From: Yponomeuta sedellus | Lineage: Eukaryota > Arthropoda > Insecta > Lepidoptera > Yponomeutidae | Length of the DNA stretch: 64,000 bases | Direction of reading: 5' to 3' | Assembly (NCBI GenBank): GCA_934045075.1 | Contig: OW203724.1 | Location: 1,170,501 to 1,234,500, forward strand | Shown here: one piece after another, positions 40,022-50,231 of the stretch | Numbering within the stretch: the stretch's first letter is position 1 | Layout: each line of letters starts with the position of its first letter | Program-made: the position numbers and the translations under genes | Notes under the pieces: generated by a model | Databases searched by the model: none | Seen by the model: only the letters and a program-made list of their open reading frames with translations | What the model was told of the DNA's origin: nothing

Positions 40022-40251
40022 CTGAAAAGGTGTATTAATACAAAACAATTCTAAATTAATTACATCACAATTCACGTCACACTTTTAAAACAAACTAAAA
40101 CAAGAGCATTAACGAGGCACATATGAATCAACAAAACCCTGCTTTGAACAAACTACGCACGGTCATTATCTCGTATTTGCTTTGTGACAACAAACACGGC
40201 AACAACATGTACAGACATTGACGGTGTCGAAAATAATATAAAAATATAACA

Positions 40252-40480
40252 AAACCTCACGCCTGTATCCCAGAGGGGTAGGCAGGGTAGACCAGGGGCT
40301 GCCACTGGCCACAATCCTGACGGATCACGCTTCATCAAAGTTCTTGAGTCGTTGCATGCACGCGCGCCGGTTCCGGGTACTTTTAATCATCCCCTTTGCT
40401 AATACTTCCCTTATTTGGTCAACATTTATCCGCCTGGGACATCCCTAACAGGCCCTTCTACTTACATTCGCAATATATAT
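40252..40480 (-). repeat. Dispersed retroelement 3' end, longer copy
   Basis: The same family as 3.4 and 8.8 kb, continuing through CGCGCGCCGGTTCCGGGTAC and CCGCCTGGGACATCCCTAAC. The copy at 61880-62110 shares the whole length. Confidence 0.65.
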
Positions 40481-40719
40481 TTGTTTCGTCGATCTTTCTA
40501 CCTTCATTCTCTCTACATATCCTAATCAACGCAACATTACTTTTTCAATTCTGGTCGCTACATCCTCTTTCAGTCTACAACGTTCTCTAATCAAACTATC
40601 GCGTAGCCTGTCAATAAAAACTGCCCTATTATTGTGTAGAAATATACCTACGCGAGTTCAGATGAATTCTCTGTTCCTCGATGTGAAAGAGAGAATCCAA
40701 TTAAACTCAATATTACGAG

Positions 40720-40930
40720 CTGGTGCCCGCGACTCTATCTGCGCAGGATAAGTGCAAAATACATTACCTATCGGGAGATCAAGTAGCCTATAATGTCAAT
40801 CCAGATCTTTGTCTATCTGTTTTACAGCGTCATGTAAATCCGTTCAGCAGTTATTACATGATTGAGTAACAAACATCAAAATAGCTTCTGAAACTTTTAC
40901 ACTTATAATTTTAATAATATTTTTGGAATT
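40720..40930 (-). mobile_element. Helitron-like 3' end, inverted
   Basis: ACGAGCTGGTGCCCGCGACT is the reverse of the CTAG-type end at 11485-11504, followed by CATCAAAATAGC and related interior text. Degraded. Confidence 0.4.
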
Positions 40931-41404
40931 ACTTAATAGTATTCTCAAATTCATAAATAATTAGAGGCTTATACACATAACGCGACTTTGAAATAGGTAC
41001 TGTTTATTGATATTTTATTCTTTTGTAATATTTATTGAATTTTGTATTTTATCTTGGTTTTTTTTTTCAACATTTGAATTTATAATTTAAAAAATATTTT
41101 TACTATTACTTAACCGTATTTATGAATATGTTAATTCCATTATGATAATTTTGTTATGTAAATCCACATGTTCTGACTGTCAGTGAAAACCTGTTATTGG
41201 CTTTAAATCAAATTCTATTTATTTTTTGTAAAAATGCCTCTCGGTTATAAGCAGTGGGTTTTCCAATAAACAATAAAATAAACATTCAGTAACCATTTCA
41301 TTTTGAACGTAAATAATGTGTTTGCTGAATGTCAATGCACGACGTTAGCTGCTAGGTACGCCGCCTTGGGGCTGATTTGGCAGTGAGAGCTGGGAGCTGT
41401 TGCT

Positions 41405-41640
41405 CATTTAAAAACCTATTTAGAGGCTAAAAATTTCACCCATGCCGGGATTCGAACCCGCAACCTCTGGCTATCCGTACCAGCGCTCTACCAATTGAGC
41501 CAATGGGCGACTCACGGCATCAGTGAAATTTCGAACCTCTTTACAATATTCTCTGTATTAGCCTCTAAATAGGTTTTTAATTTTTTTTTTAAATTTGTTC
41601 CTTAGCACGGGTTAGTGCATTAAAAATAAAAATAGTGTAA
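41405..41640 (-). repeat. SINE-A copy joined to an opposite-strand end
   Basis: 41405-41555 (minus: end, tRNA-like segment, part of body) is joined directly to a plus-strand TTAGCCTCTAAATAGG ... CACGGGTTAGTGCATTAAAA end at 41558-41638. Confidence 0.8.
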
Positions 41641-41701
41641 GCTGTTGCTCAGTTAGGATATTTTTTTATTTAGTTGCACAGCTTGTCACATGACAAACCT
41701 A

Positions 41702-41800
41702 TATCAAACCTTGTATGTCCCTACTGCTGGACACGGGTCTCTTCCTGCTTCGCATGACGGTTTGGCCATACTCCTCCACCACGGGGGCCAAGGTCAGGTT
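41702..41800 (-). repeat. 5S-SINE tail fragment
   Basis: CCTTGTATGTCCCTACTGCT, GACACGGGTCTCTTCCTGC and CCACCACGGGGGCC in inverted orientation. Confidence 0.65.
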
Positions 41801-41942
41801 GATGGAGGAATGTGGGTCCATACAAAGGGTTTATATCATATTTAATGTACTTTCCCTCTGTGTAGCTCAGCCGTGGGACACCCTTGGTGTTTAGTGCTTT
41901 ATAATGCGTCTCATAATAAATTAGGTATATAAGCTAGGTACA

Positions 41943-42525
41943 GTCTGTTAGCTTTTAGAATACCTCGGGCTCTAGAGTTCTCGCCGAAATCTCTATATAA
42001 TGGTCTATAATAATATTGGCCTTTTTGCATCTACTTAATGAGATGATTTATACAGCGTCCAGTGGTATCTTCACGCAGACTAGATGGGTGACGGGACCAC
42101 TCCGACGCTGTAGTGCCTGGGACATGGTTTTATAGATGGTGTAGGCTTGCCCAGCACCTATACCATCCTGACAGCTTAGTCGGCCTAGCCCACAGGAAAG
42201 ACTAGTCAATACGTGCGGAGCCAACCAAGCCGCTGGTTTCCTCACGATGTTTACCCTCACCGTTAGCGTGTGGTATTGCGACTACAAATTCGCAAATGTA
42301 CATAACTTTGAAATTAAACAAAGTCATTGGTACATTGGTGCTCGCACTCGGGATCGAGCCTAGGGCTCTCGCTTGCCAGCCCATGGTTCTACCAACTGAG
42401 CTACCACCGCTTAGTGCTCTATATAATCGAAATTAGGTATCATATTAGTTCCGATATTCCTATTACACGAATATATTCGATTATATCCGATAGTAGCCGA
42501 GGTATATTCTAAAAGCTAACAGACT
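41943..42525. mobile_element. MITE with 27-29 bp terminal inverted repeats, hosting a nested SINE
   Basis: The left end AGTCTGTTAGCTTTTAGAAT-ACCTCGG and the right end, inverted, AGTCTGTTAGCTTTTAGAAT-ATACCTCGG. Same family as 21677-21872. Without the nested SINE the length would be about 210 bp, matching the 21.7-kb copy. Confidence 0.75.
42040..42413 (-). repeat. SINE-D, tRNA-headed
   Basis: The minus-strand head GCGGTGGTAGCTCAGTTGGT (A box) and GGCTCGATCCCGAG (B box) is followed by a body ending near CTACAGCGTCGGAGTGGTCC. Classical SINE order with the tRNA-like promoter at the 5' end. Confidence 0.65.
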
Positions 42526-42811
42526 ATAACACATATGAAATTCAGACGCATTAAATATTGACGTGTTCAAAGTTACTAACGCGAAAGGGGTGGTGCTTCA
42601 GGGTTATTAGCAAGCAGCTGATAGCGCTGTCTAGCGGCGCAAAGTAACCCCATTGAAAGACCGCATTTTCATATGTTGAGATAACCAAAGTATATGCACT
42701 CGTTTTTTTATTTCTATACCATAGGTTCGATGGCAGAAGATAGGTAAGATAAGATAATTTATTTAAGGGATACAAAATAAGTTACCGAGCCGCCCATAAG
42801 GCCTGTCGACG

Positions 42812-43168
42812 TCAACCTCTGTATGCCCCTACTGCTGGGGCACGGGTCTCTTCCTGCATCGCAGGAAGGTTAGGCCGTAGTCCACCACAGGGACCAAGTC
42901 CGGGTTAGCAGAGAAGACAGTGGCAAGCCTTACTTTCAGAAGTTATCATGCCGCCCATAAGACCTCTGATATGGCTTAACTACGGCCATTATAATGACAG
43001 CTGGCACCAACTATATAACGTGCTTTGCTAAGCCCGGAAGCTCTCAGAAAAAATGCCACTAGCTGTAGTCACGGGATGATCACCCATCCAGCGGCTGACC
43101 GCGCCTGCCATTGCTTAACCCAAGTGATTCATTTCAATCACTCGGTTCTACTAGGCCACGAGCGTCGG
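42812..43168 (-). repeat. 5S-SINE, full minus-strand copy
   Basis: The tail (GACGTCAACCTCTGTATGCC) through the middle to the head (CACCCATCCAGCGGCTGACC, TTGCTTAACCCAAGTGATTC, GGCCACGAGCG). Confidence 0.75.
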
Positions 43169-43169
43169 G

Positions 43170-43266
43170 CAGTTTGGAATGGCCTAACCTCTCTGCGATG
43201 CAAGAAAAAACCCACGCCCCAGCAATTAATAGGGACATACGAAAGGTTGATATCATCATATCAATA
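43170..43266 (+). repeat. 5S-SINE tail fragment
   Basis: GGAATGGCCTAACCTCTCTG, CCCCAGCAATTAATAGGGAC, AAAGGTTGATATC. It adjoins the head of the previous copy in opposite orientation. Confidence 0.6.
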
Positions 43267-43344
43267 TCAATTCCCGAGGTATTGAGACGCACGAGCGCAG
43301 CGAGGGCGGCTATTTCGCCGAGTAGGAATTGATTCCTTTACCCG

Positions 43345-43624
43345 TTTAAAAACCTATTTAGAGGCTAAAAATTTCACCCATGCCGAAATTCAAACCCGCA
43401 ACCTCTGGCTATCCGTGCCAGCGCTCTACCAATTGAGCCAATGGGCGACTCGCGGCATCAGTGAAATTTCAAACCTCTTTACACTATTCTCTGTATTACG
43501 TACAGGCAGCGACATCTGACTTAAGCAAATTGCATTACTTACAGCCCCGACTACCTACTTTGCAGTTAGGTTTTAACATCGGAACGATATCACTGTACCC
43601 ACATGATTATACTATTTTTATTTT
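43345..43624 (-). repeat. SINE-A unit abutting the errantiviral env
   Basis: A full unit with the tRNA-like segment at 43376-43448. It stops in ATTATACTATTTTTATTTT at 43624, and the next base begins env coding sequence. It thus forms the 3' boundary of the endogenous virus fragment. Confidence 0.85.
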
Positions 43625-44202
43625 ACGTTATTTAGATATACAATTCTTTGTATATCATTGAGTTTTTCTGATAGTTTCCGGATTTCTTCATTAATTTGTA
43701 TGAGATTGTCATTTAACTTAAATGTAGAGTTGGCCAGGGAATGCACCATTTCAGTGATCAGTGTTAATTTCTGTCTATTGCTATTATGATTTAATTTAAT
43801 TTCATCAATAAGTTTATCATATCGAATGGCATCGTCGTTATCCAGATTTCCTGTAATTACTTTAATTAATGATCCAAGGGGGTTAATTAGGCCACGTTTT
43901 ACACGGATAGAAGGTGCTACTTGCTGGAACTTCTCTACAGTCAGATTTTTGACGTATTCTGTCTGTATCCTTATATCTATAAAATTATATGTAAAATTCT
44001 TATCAAATGTCTTAACTAACTTATCTAATGCAGATGCTAGCTTGCTGTTAGTCTTCAAATCGTCAACGATGGGTTTGAAGTCAAGCATCTTAGCAATGAT
44101 CCACTTGTCCTTGCTAAGGACAGCGACGCCTTGCTTCACGGGAAGGATACCAGGATTACTACTTAGGTCCTGAATTTGAAGGGCCTGGAGTTGGGTCACC
44201 AT
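43625..44202 (-). pseudogene. Errantiviral env, truncated N-terminal part
   Basis: About 190 codons overlapping the end of pol by 44 nt. Seen: a basic R-x-K-R site followed by a glycine-rich hydrophobic stretch (around 43905), then a helix-forming region with hydrophobic heptads. Family knowledge: insect errantiviral Env is a class I F-type fusion protein cleaved by a furin-like protease, and this order fits. The transmembrane anchor and the rest of the ectodomain are missing because the element ends at the SINE junction. In related elements env is made from a spliced RNA. Confidence 0.75.
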
Positions 44203-47200
44203 GGTTGCTGCCAGGATGAGCAGGCGTCTGCGAATGACGTTTAACGTGTTTTACTGGAACCTTAGTGACTCTTTTTCCAATACGTATAGGGACTACGTTT
44301 CTATTTGTTTCACCTATCACCTCAGCTCGTAAATATCGGGGCTTATCCTTGCTACTTCTTTTGTTAGTGTCTTTTGCAAATATGACGTTACCGGGTTCAA
44401 TCGGAAAACTGCTTTCGCCACCTCTTTTCTGAACTATCTTCTCCTTCTTTTTGATGGTCTGCTCTGCTAAGTGTTTGTAAAGGTACTTTGTACGTTTTGC
44501 GTGTTCTTTGACTAACTGCTGGGTGTATTGCTTTTCAAAGTCTGAGTCAAATGTGTGTCTTGAGTCAGTATGTCCTAGCAACACTTCAAAAGGGGTCATA
44601 CCAGTAGTGCTATGTATGCTATGGTTGTATGCCATTACGGAATAAGTCATTATTGAAGCAGCATCTGTATACTTTTGTTCGTATTTTGCCAATCTGTATA
44701 TCTCTATTATTGTAGAGTGGAACCTCTCAATGAGTCCCATTGAATTTGGGTTGTTTGGGGTACCAATATGAAGGTCTACTTTGTAGAGAGAGAGAAGCTC
44801 TTTCATCAAAACATTATTAAATTCAGAACCAGAGTCTGCGCTTATTTTTAGGGGTACACCATAAAAAGAAAAGTATTTTATCAGGGCTCGAACTACCTCA
44901 GGGGTAGAACGGTTTGGAATTTCGAAGGCCTGTCCAAGTTTGCTGAAGGCATCGATTATTGTCAGGTAGTAACGACCTTCTATGGAAAATAGGTCGATAA
45001 AAATTTCCTGTAACGGTTTAGTTTGGGTCTGGGTTAGTTGTAATTCAGGTTTTAGAGGATTTCTGTCATATTTGGCCTTTTGGCAGAGTTCGCAAGAGTT
45101 TATTATACTTGATATAATTGGTCCCATGTTATGCCAAAAATATGTGCGTTTTATGTGAGCTAATGTTTCCCTAATACCTCTATGACACGTTTTGCCAATG
45201 TGGTACTTTTTGACAATGCTCTGTTGTTCTGTTTCATCGTCTACAAAAATGACTCTTTGGGTACACTCGTAAAATTTTACAAGTTCCTTTTTAAACAGGA
45301 ATATCACTGCTTCTGTGAATTTTCGGCGGTGTTTGTCATCTTCAAAGTAGATAAAGTACTTTGCCTTGTTCTTGATATACTCTTTGAGAAACTGCTTAAC
45401 AAGATCAGGTCGATTCGTAGGTAAATGTACTTCTAGAATACGCTGCTTCTCTCTAGACAAGTCTTTAACTGAAAGTTTATCAATGAACCAGGTGAAGACC
45501 AAAATTTGGTTGGGCTTTGTGTCAATTGCTTCCTGTAAAATGGGAATACCTTCGGATTCAGTGTCTAATGCTGAATGAGCTGTTGCAGTACCTGAAGATT
45601 TTTCTGATGCTGTCATAGTGTCACTAGAAGGGCTGGGGATAGAGTATGGAGATCTACGTCCTAATCGCATCGTTACGTCAGAGTCTGAGTCTGGGATGGT
45701 AATTGGATGGTCAGAGTCGCTGTCAGAAATAGTCATTGGTTGTTCAGGTACTGGCTGTGCCAAAGTTTTCTGCTGGGCTCTACCTAACTCTTCGATCTCT
45801 CTGGTCAGCTGCTCTATGGACTGCTCTCTGTCTTCACTCTTATCAACATTCACTTTTACTGATCTTTTGTCATCTTTACCTAATGCGTTTAGTCGAATCC
45901 GTGATAAGGCGTCAGCATTAGAGTTTAATTTACCCTTTTTGTAAACTGCGTCAAAGTCGTATTCCGATAAACGTAAGCGCCAGCGTGTGAGCCTACTATT
46001 GGTGTCTGTTAGGGACTTAAGCCACTGAAGAGGCTTATGGTCTGTAATAACAATGAACCTTTTACCATAGAGGTATGGGCGGAAATGTTTTACAGCCCAT
46101 ACGATGGCAAGCAACTCCTTTTCCGTTACGCTGTACCTGGTTTCAGCATCATTGAGGGTCCTGCTAGCGTAAGCCACTGGTTTATCACTTCCGATTGGTC
46201 CCTGCGAAAGTACGGCACCAAGGGCGAAGTCTGAAGCGTCTGTGGTCAGGATGTAAGGTTTGTCAGGATCAGGATATTGCAGAATCGGGGCGTTTACTAG
46301 AAGCTCCTTACATTTTTGAAAGGCTTCTACGTACTTCTCGTCACTGCTTGACATAGACCGCTTCTTCTTCAAACGAGCTGTCATGGGTTGAGTGATTTTA
46401 GCAAAGTCTTTAATGAACTTTCTGTAATAACCTATAAGACCTAAGAAGCTCTTTATTTCTGTAGTTGTACGGGGTAGGGGGTAGTTTAGTATAGCTTTTA
46501 TTTTGTCATTGTTGGGTTTAAGTCCTTCACTGGTTATATTGTGTCCGAGGTACAAGACCTCCTTTCTTAAAAATTCGGACTTGTCTAATTGGACTTTGAG
46601 GTTAGTTTTTCTTAGTCTCTCAAACACTGTCCTTAATTTGAATAGGTGTTCCTGTAGGCTGGAAGAGTACACGATTATGTCATCTAAGTACACGAGGCAG
46701 TGAATACCCTGTAGACCTCGGAGCACGTTGTCTATTGTCCGTTGGAAGGTCGCCGGAGCGGTCTTCAAGCCGAAGGGCATACGGGTAAATTCAAAATGTC
46801 CTGCTTGGGTCGAAAAGGCTGTCTTCTGGCGGTCTTCCGGAGCTACCTCCACTTGATGGTATCCACTGGCCAGGTCTAATGTGGTGAAGTAAGTACTTCG
46901 CCCTAGCTTGTCAAAAAGATCAGTGATATTCGGTAATGGGTATTTGTCGTCGATGGTAATCTCATTTAGTTTTCTAAAGTCTATCACTAACCTGTATTTC
47001 TTTTCACCTGATGCATCTGCCTTTTTGGGCACTAGGTGCACGGGGGCACTCCATGGAGAGTGCGACTCCTTTACTATGTTGTTCTCTAACATTTTTTCTA
47101 CTTGCTTATCAATCTCATGGTTAATTACTTGGGGTTGTCTATAAGGGCGGATAAAGATAGGGTCTTCGTTACGAGTCCTGATGTGGTGTTTAACGTCGTT

Positions 47201-47974
47201 GGTGAAAGTTAAGGGTAATTTTTCCGAATAAAAAATGTCTTTGAACTCTTCGCAAAGTTTTTGGATACTTTCCCGTTCCTCGTTGTTCATATGGTCTAAA
47301 CGCAACTTACTAAGGTTTTCAGTAAGGATGTCGTCAATGTCTGTGTCTCTGTGGTGAGTCATGCTGTTTAATTCACATTTTTGGCTGTCGTATTTAGTCA
47401 CCATAAAGGGTCTATTAATGGTCAGTGCCATTTCATGCTGTAGCGTGTTCTGAATGATAGTTTTCGCGTAACCGTTTTCACATTTTACAATGGCGCTAGG
47501 CATTCTTACGCCGTCACAAAATGAAACATAGTTCAATATAGCATCACCGTCTTGTAAATCTGTCGGTAGGCTTATTCGTTGTTCACACCTAGGGGCAAGT
47601 TTGATCGTAACACTGGGGTTGTAAATCATTGGGATGGTTGCCGATTTTGTATATAGCAGATTATTTTTCATGTCTATTTTTGCATCAATTTGTTTCAGAA
47701 GGTCACTACCGATTAAACCATCGTAGCGTCCGTCTACGTCATAAACATAGAATTTATGGAACTCGCAACTGTTAAATGTCGGGAACAGTGGTACTTCTAT
47801 AACTTCACTATGCTGGCTGGACGCGTGGGTGCTTATCACCTCGAATGGTTCGTATTGTTTACAGTTATCGAAGTACTCGCTTGCTTTGGCTGGGCTAATG
47901 AATGAACGCGCGCTACCTGTATCTATCATGAACCTTGACTGAATTTCGGGTAACTCTACGTAAGGTAACTGCAA
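44159..47974 (-). CDS. pol: Errantiviral pol: protease, reverse transcriptase, RNase H, integrase
   Basis: 1271 codons from the first listed codon (a TTG). The frame is open further upstream into gag. Seen: protease DTGS at residues 18-21; RT with YLDDIIVYS near 428; RNase H TTDASDFALGAVLSQG near 575; a Ser/Asp-rich linker near 745-770 (DSDSDHPITIPDSDSD). The integrase zinc finger (CHRG ... CELCQKAK) lies around 930-970, and the catalytic core Asp/Asp/Glu is near 1007, 1046 and 1080 (IDAFS, DSGSEF, LIERFHS). All key residues are present and no stop interrupts it. It would be made as a Gag-Pol fusion by -1 frameshifting. Confidence 0.93.
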   Translation of the reverse strand: MQLPYVELPEIQSRFMIDTGSARSFISPAKASEYFDNCKQYEPFEVISTHASSQHSEVIEVPLFPTFNSCEFHKFYVYDVDGRYDGLIGSDLLKQIDAKIDMKNNLLYTKSATIPMIYNPSVTIKLAPRCEQRISLPTDLQDGDAILNYVSFCDGVRMPSAIVKCENGYAKTIIQNTLQHEMALTINRPFMVTKYDSQKCELNSMTHHRDTDIDDILTENLSKLRLDHMNNEERESIQKLCEEFKDIFYSEKLPLTFTNDVKHHIRTRNEDPIFIRPYRQPQVINHEIDKQVEKMLENNIVKESHSPWSAPVHLVPKKADASGEKKYRLVIDFRKLNEITIDDKYPLPNITDLFDKLGRSTYFTTLDLASGYHQVEVAPEDRQKTAFSTQAGHFEFTRMPFGLKTAPATFQRTIDNVLRGLQGIHCLVYLDDIIVYSSSLQEHLFKLRTVFERLRKTNLKVQLDKSEFLRKEVLYLGHNITSEGLKPNNDKIKAILNYPLPRTTTEIKSFLGLIGYYRKFIKDFAKITQPMTARLKKKRSMSSSDEKYVEAFQKCKELLVNAPILQYPDPDKPYILTTDASDFALGAVLSQGPIGSDKPVAYASRTLNDAETRYSVTEKELLAIVWAVKHFRPYLYGKRFIVITDHKPLQWLKSLTDTNSRLTRWRLRLSEYDFDAVYKKGKLNSNADALSRIRLNALGKDDKRSVKVNVDKSEDREQSIEQLTREIEELGRAQQKTLAQPVPEQPMTISDSDSDHPITIPDSDSDVTMRLGRRSPYSIPSPSSDTMTASEKSSGTATAHSALDTESEGIPILQEAIDTKPNQILVFTWFIDKLSVKDLSREKQRILEVHLPTNRPDLVKQFLKEYIKNKAKYFIYFEDDKHRRKFTEAVIFLFKKELVKFYECTQRVIFVDDETEQQSIVKKYHIGKTCHRGIRETLAHIKRTYFWHNMGPIISSIINSCELCQKAKYDRNPLKPELQLTQTQTKPLQEIFIDLFSIEGRYYLTIIDAFSKLGQAFEIPNRSTPEVVRALIKYFSFYGVPLKISADSGSEFNNVLMKELLSLYKVDLHIGTPNNPNSMGLIERFHSTIIEIYRLAKYEQKYTDAASIMTYSVMAYNHSIHSTTGMTPFEVLLGHTDSRHTFDSDFEKQYTQQLVKEHAKRTKYLYKHLAEQTIKKKEKIVQKRGGESSFPIEPGNVIFAKDTNKRSSKDKPRYLRAEVIGETNRNVVPIRIGKRVTKVPVKHVKRHSQTPAHPGSNHGDPTPGPSNSGPK

Positions 47975-47997
47975 TTTTAGGCTGCAATTAAGTTCTA

Positions 47998-49311
47998 TTA
48001 TTTCGGGTTTTTGTTGAAAGCACCTATGTGAAAATCCTCATTAGTCTCGCACTGGTCAACGGGCTCGAGCTCACTTTCGTGGGTTTCGCCGCTCTCCACA
48101 TTGTCTGCGTACTCATAGGTGTCGTAGTCATAGTATGGGTTAGGGGCATATAAGTCAATCGTATCACACGTTTCGTCTACCTCGTTAATAGCGTTCATGC
48201 GAAAGCCTTGGGGTTTCGCCGGGGCGACTGTTCGCATGCTTACGTCGGTATTTACTGGACCTTGGTTCGGTGATGGTCGATAGCCAAACTGTTGTTGACC
48301 AAACTGGGGTTTATAACCCGTTGGTTGCTGGGTTAATTGGGGCCTAAAGCCAAGAGGCTGTTGGGAAAACTGGGGTTTGTACCCGAATCGTTGGGGTTGC
48401 TGCGCTAACTGGGGTCTATACCCAAATTGTTGGGGTTGTGACGGTAACTGGGGCCTGAACCCTAATTGAGGTCTGTAGCCAAATTGTTGCGGTTGTTGTG
48501 CATGCATTTGTTTACTTTGGGGTATGCCAAACTGAAACCTTTGTTGGGGTTGTTGTAGAGTTTGGGGTTGGTACATAGGCTTTTGTACGTTAGGAGTTGT
48601 TTGAGGGATTCCGAACTTAAATCCTTGAGGGTTTTGCGAGAAGAATGGCTTAATGCCCATTTTGTCAAGGAAAGGGTTCTGTGCTACTGGTTGGGGTCTT
48701 GCCTGCAGGCTAGGTACCTTAAGCATTTTGTTCCGAGTATTGTACTGGTACAAGAAGTTCACTTCTTCCAGTACTATACTGAGAGCATCTTCTAGAGATC
48801 GTGAACCTTTCAGGCGCACGATTCGCAGCAGGTCTTCTGGCAGATTATAGAGAAAGACATTCATTGCCATATTATCGTAAATAGTGATTTTACTCGCGCA
48901 AAGGTTAGCGTCCAGTACTCTGTTTACCTTGGCAATCAATGTGCTTCTTACGTATTGTATTCTATTGCAGAAATCGAGATAAGTCTCGCCAGTATTGATT
49001 TTCAGTGTTTCTAATTCAATAGCAATACACTCTTCACTGCGAGGATCACCGAAATGTTGCTCAAGAGCGATTTTAAGCTCTGGCCACGTATCAAGATCCT
49101 GTCGCTCACTTATCAGAGCTGCGGCTCTTCCAGTCAACTTCGACGTTACGATGTGGAATACATACAAGTCCTGCGCCGGATTGCCTTCTACTCTACAGTT
49201 ATTTATTACATACTCGCACTTTCTAATGAATAAATTAAGTAATTTTTCGTCACCGTCGAATCTGGGGATGACGTCAGCGATTTCGCGAGGAATTTGCTTA
49301 ATTTGATCCAT
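47998..49311 (-). CDS. gag: Errantiviral gag
   Basis: 437 codons starting MDQIKQIPREIADVIPRFDG. The N-terminal half has the capsid-like region of Ty3/Gypsy Gag (ending near FLYQYNTRNK). The C-terminal half is a Pro/Gln/Phe/Tyr-rich series of degenerate FGYRPQ-type repeats (about residues 225-355), then an acidic tail. No CCHC zinc knuckle is visible, as is usual in errantiviruses. The ORF is intact and ends three codons after a possible slippery site. Confidence 0.88.
   Translation of the reverse strand: MDQIKQIPREIADVIPRFDGDEKLLNLFIRKCEYVINNCRVEGNPAQDLYVFHIVTSKLTGRAAALISERQDLDTWPELKIALEQHFGDPRSEECIAIELETLKINTGETYLDFCNRIQYVRSTLIAKVNRVLDANLCASKITIYDNMAMNVFLYNLPEDLLRIVRLKGSRSLEDALSIVLEEVNFLYQYNTRNKMLKVPSLQARPQPVAQNPFLDKMGIKPFFSQNPQGFKFGIPQTTPNVQKPMYQPQTLQQPQQRFQFGIPQSKQMHAQQPQQFGYRPQLGFRPQLPSQPQQFGYRPQLAQQPQRFGYKPQFSQQPLGFRPQLTQQPTGYKPQFGQQQFGYRPSPNQGPVNTDVSMRTVAPAKPQGFRMNAINEVDETCDTIDLYAPNPYYDYDTYEYADNVESGETHESELEPVDQCETNEDFHIGAFNKNPK
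48007..48013 (-). promoter_or_regulatory. Candidate -1 frameshift site between gag and pol
   Basis: CAAAAAC with gag codons AAA AAC lies 7 nt before the gag TAA. pol is open in the -1 frame across this site. The A-site re-pairs well and the P-site less so (C instead of A in the first position). No clear pseudoknot was assessed. Confidence 0.45.
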
Positions 49312-49769
49312 TTTTAACTGCTTTAAACTTATCTAACACTGTTCTTAATATCTTAATATCAAGTTTAGTTAAAAACACACTTTTTGTTTAAATTTAATTA
49401 CCTACTTAAAACACAATTTAAAGTTACGTCTTTCTGAAACCAAATAACCCACTTCAATTTTTGGAAATAACGCAATCGATCTCTAGACACATAAATCTAA
49501 AATGGAATAGGAATGGTTATAGGAGAATGGAATAGCGATAGGGTCTACTCACAGACTGTCCATGTCCCTCCGTTGAGTCTCTGGGCGTCCTCCGAATTCT
49601 CGTACTGTAGGCGACGGAGTAGGGTCACTAATGTAGAGCTCACCCACACAGTCTATGCCACTTTTAGAGAGTCCTTGACTTATTTATTTGGTTCGTATGG
49701 ATTTCCGTTTAAAACGTAAGAAAACGTTCGTCGTTTTTCACTAATTTTCAGTTTACGCGACGCGGAAAA

Positions 49770-49785
49770 CCTACCGGCTGCGCCA
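49770..49785 (-). other. Primer-binding site, tRNA-Ser type
   Basis: The minus strand reads TGGCGCAGCCGGTAGG, close to the tRNA-Ser-complementary site of 17.6/297/ZAM-type errantiviruses. It lies immediately after the LTR and about 460 nt before gag. Confidence 0.8.
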
Positions 49786-50231
49786 GTCAAGTATTTCGGG
49801 AGCCGGAGGACGTTTTAAAAAAATACAATTATTTTAATTAATTACATGTATTGACTTTACCATGGTTGTATTAAGACTAAAAATCATCCACTTAAACTAA
49901 CTGCCCTGAGCACCGCAAGTACTCAGGCTTATCTGCATCCGTCTGCCAACTCAGCGTCTGGGCTCTGGGAAAATAGAGCTGACTCCGGGTTTAGAGGCTG
50001 GGTCGCCAGGCGTAACTAGGTCGTCAACAAAATAATAATTTAATCAAATAGAAAAGAAAATGATGTTATTAACGTTACAAGGAAAATAAAAACTCATTTT
50101 TAATATGCAAATCTTAGCATAAAAGATTATCACCTATTTATGTGAATTTCGTCACAGATACTATAACAGATTAGTATCCGCCAATTTATGTCGACTTTTT
50201 AAATTTTAAATTTGGAACTCACCGCGTAACT
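49786..50231 (-). repeat. 5' LTR of the errantivirus (outer boundary uncertain)
   Basis: The inner edge is set by the primer site. An AGTTAC start, typical of errantiviral LTRs, occurs at 50231 (about 445 bp LTR) and again at 50017 (about 231 bp). Without the second LTR I cannot decide. The longer form is nearer the usual size. Confidence 0.55.

Larger units (their letters stand above)
43625..50231 (-). mobile_element. Errantivirus-like endogenous element (Ty3/Gypsy class), 3'-truncated
   Basis: Order on the minus strand: LTR (about 50231-49787), tRNA-Ser-type primer site, leader, gag, pol in the -1 frame, and the start of env. gag and pol are uninterrupted, suggesting a fairly recent arrival. 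env is cut at a SINE-A boundary and I find no 3' LTR or polypurine tract, so the copy cannot be autonomous. Confidence 0.9.

Noticed and set aside
45182..47144. Several plus-strand ORFs of 60-108 codons
   Set aside because: Antisense to the intact errantiviral pol and without domain text.
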